This document shows positions 5,509-6,084 of a stretch of DNA of 6,084 nt, piece by piece. Below the pieces are notes generated by a model. That model had not been told where the DNA came from and did not search any database. It was given only the letters and a program-made list of their open reading frames with translations. Source of the DNA: Desulfovibrio sp. GTDB taxonomy: Bacteria; Desulfobacterota; Desulfovibrionia; Desulfovibrionales; Desulfovibrionaceae. Each line of letters opens with the position of its first letter. Positions within the stretch are counted from its first letter, which is position 1. The stretch is from positions 1 through 6,084 of the forward strand of contig JALHHV010000092.1 of NCBI GenBank assembly GCA_022837365.1. Reading direction: 5' to 3'. A program made the translations under genes and the position numbers.

Positions 5509-6084
5509 CATCACCCTTCTCATCGCCGCGCCCTCCCCGCTGACGCGCGAGGCGCTGCGCCGCCTGCCCGGCACCGGCCGCACCGTGCTGCGCGCCGCCA
5601 CCCTGGCCGAGGCGCTGGACCTGCACGCCGCGCGGCACCCCCACGTGGTGGTCATCGACGCCCTACTGCCCGACCCGGCACGCCCAGACAGGCCGGACAG
5701 CCCGAACTGGCCAGACAGCCCCGACAGGCCGGACACGGCGCCACCCGCCATCACGCCGCCTCCACCGCCGCCCTACGATTCCGCCCCGCCTCCCGCCGTG
5801 CATGCCGCGCATGCCGCGCATGCGGGCGACCACCGCCCCATGCTCGATCTGGTGCGTGCCGTCCGTGCCGAGCGGGGAGACGAGGACGTGTTCCTCATCG
5901 TGCTCACCGAGCCGGAGGACCACGACCTGCGGGCCGAAGCCCTGGCCCTGGGTGCCAACGACGCCCTGCGCCTGCCGCTGGAACCCCTGGAACTGGATGC
6001 CCGCGTGGCCGTGGGCGCCCGCCAGGCCCGCATGGCCCGCCGCCTGCGCGCCTATTCCGACCGCCTGACCCGCGAGATGGCCCG
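5495..6084 (+). CDS. Degenerate response-regulator receiver protein with Pro-rich insert, N-terminal part
   Basis: The frame is open from ATG 5495 to the window edge (196 complete codons; the C-terminus is outside). Residues 6-60 look like the first half of a receiver domain: ITLLIAAPSPLTREALRRL, then an ALDLHAARHPHVVVIDALLPD segment with D55 at the phosphoacceptor position. Residues 117-185 look like the second half: LVRAVRAERG, VFLIVLTE with T138, then GANDALRLPLEPLEL. Between them, residues 61-115 are a low-complexity insert with D-x-P/R-P-D repeats, a run of six prolines and HAAHAAHA. The acidic pair expected near residues 11-14 is AAPS, and the lysine expected before Pro161 is L160, so normal phosphorylation looks doubtful. 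The charged helix after residue 175 (RQARMARRLRAYSDRLTREM) probably links to an output domain. The ATG is the first start after an in-frame TGA at 5456-5458. Its only ribosome-site candidate, GGAG at 5478-5481, is 13 bases away, so translational coupling to dtd is likely. Confidence 0.75.
   Translation, partial: MAADDITLLIAAPSPLTREALRRLPGTGRTVLRAATLAEALDLHAARHPHVVVIDALLPDPARPDRPDSPNWPDSPDRPDTAPPAITPPPPPPYDSAPPPAVHAAHAAHAGDHRPMLDLVRAVRAERGDEDVFLIVLTEPEDHDLRAEALALGANDALRLPLEPLELDARVAVGARQARMARRLRAYSDRLTREMA
5687..5735 (+). repeat. In-frame direct repeat inside the receiver insert
   Basis: GACAGGCCGGACA occurs at 5687-5699 and again at 5723-5735, 36 bases (12 codons) apart. Related pieces such as CAGACAGCCC lie between them. 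The translation is a run of Asp-Arg-Pro-Asp and Pro-Asp-Ser-Pro steps. The spacing in whole codons suggests expansion by in-frame duplication. Confidence 0.7.
5801..5827 (+). repeat. 9-base tandem repeat, three copies
   Basis: CATGCCGCG is present twice (5801-5809 and 5810-5818), followed by a diverged third copy CATGCGGGC (5819-5827). It encodes HAAHAAHAG in the insert of the receiver protein. A simple repeat of this kind can gain or lose units without breaking the frame. Confidence 0.75.

Overview
The window is GC-rich chromosomal DNA. It reads like the core genome of a sulfate-reducing deltaproteobacterium of the Desulfovibrio / Nitratidesulfovibrio group. This assignment is an inference from the fused ispD-ispF gene, the gene neighbourhood (Nif3-like / zinc-ribbon protein / rnpB / ispDF / acyl-CoA ligase / dtd), the codon usage and the style of the intergenic palindromes. 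No search was run. Every recognisable gene lies on the + strand, and I see no insertion sequence, tRNA, CRISPR array or phage gene.

Layout. Bases 1-189 are the 3' end of a gene that looks like a Nif3/DUF34-type metal-binding protein. Next is a coiled-coil plus C4 zinc-ribbon protein of the DUF164/CdsZ type (208-957). The RNase P RNA gene rnpB follows (about 981-1347), compact and of the ancestral A type. A 266-base spacer (1348-1613) carries a strong intrinsic terminator. It also holds two inverted copies of a roughly 72-base palindromic unit, the most unusual non-coding structure in the window. ispDF (1614-2927) encodes a bifunctional enzyme for two non-consecutive steps of the MEP isoprenoid pathway. 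After a 201-base spacer comes a FadD-like long-chain acyl-CoA ligase (3129-4880), then D-aminoacyl-tRNA deacylase dtd (4954-5508). Overlapping the end of dtd is the start of a gene with a degenerate response-regulator receiver domain (5495 to the window edge). Its receiver is split by a proline-rich, repeat-containing insert.

Together the genes are mainly housekeeping: tRNA 5' processing (rnpB), chiral proofreading of tRNA charging (dtd), isoprenoid precursor synthesis (ispDF) and fatty-acid activation (fadD-like). The close spacing or overlap of fadD-like, dtd and the receiver gene suggests one transcription unit. rnpB is closed off by its own terminator, so ispDF probably has its own promoter in the 1440-1610 region, but I could not identify one with confidence.

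I found no clear new multi-gene system. The points worth a second look are the inverted palindromic-unit pair, the split and degenerate receiver domain, the enlarged DTD with Pro in place of the first Ser of its SQFT motif, and the acyl-CoA ligase start, which has a hairpin but no evident Shine-Dalgarno sequence.
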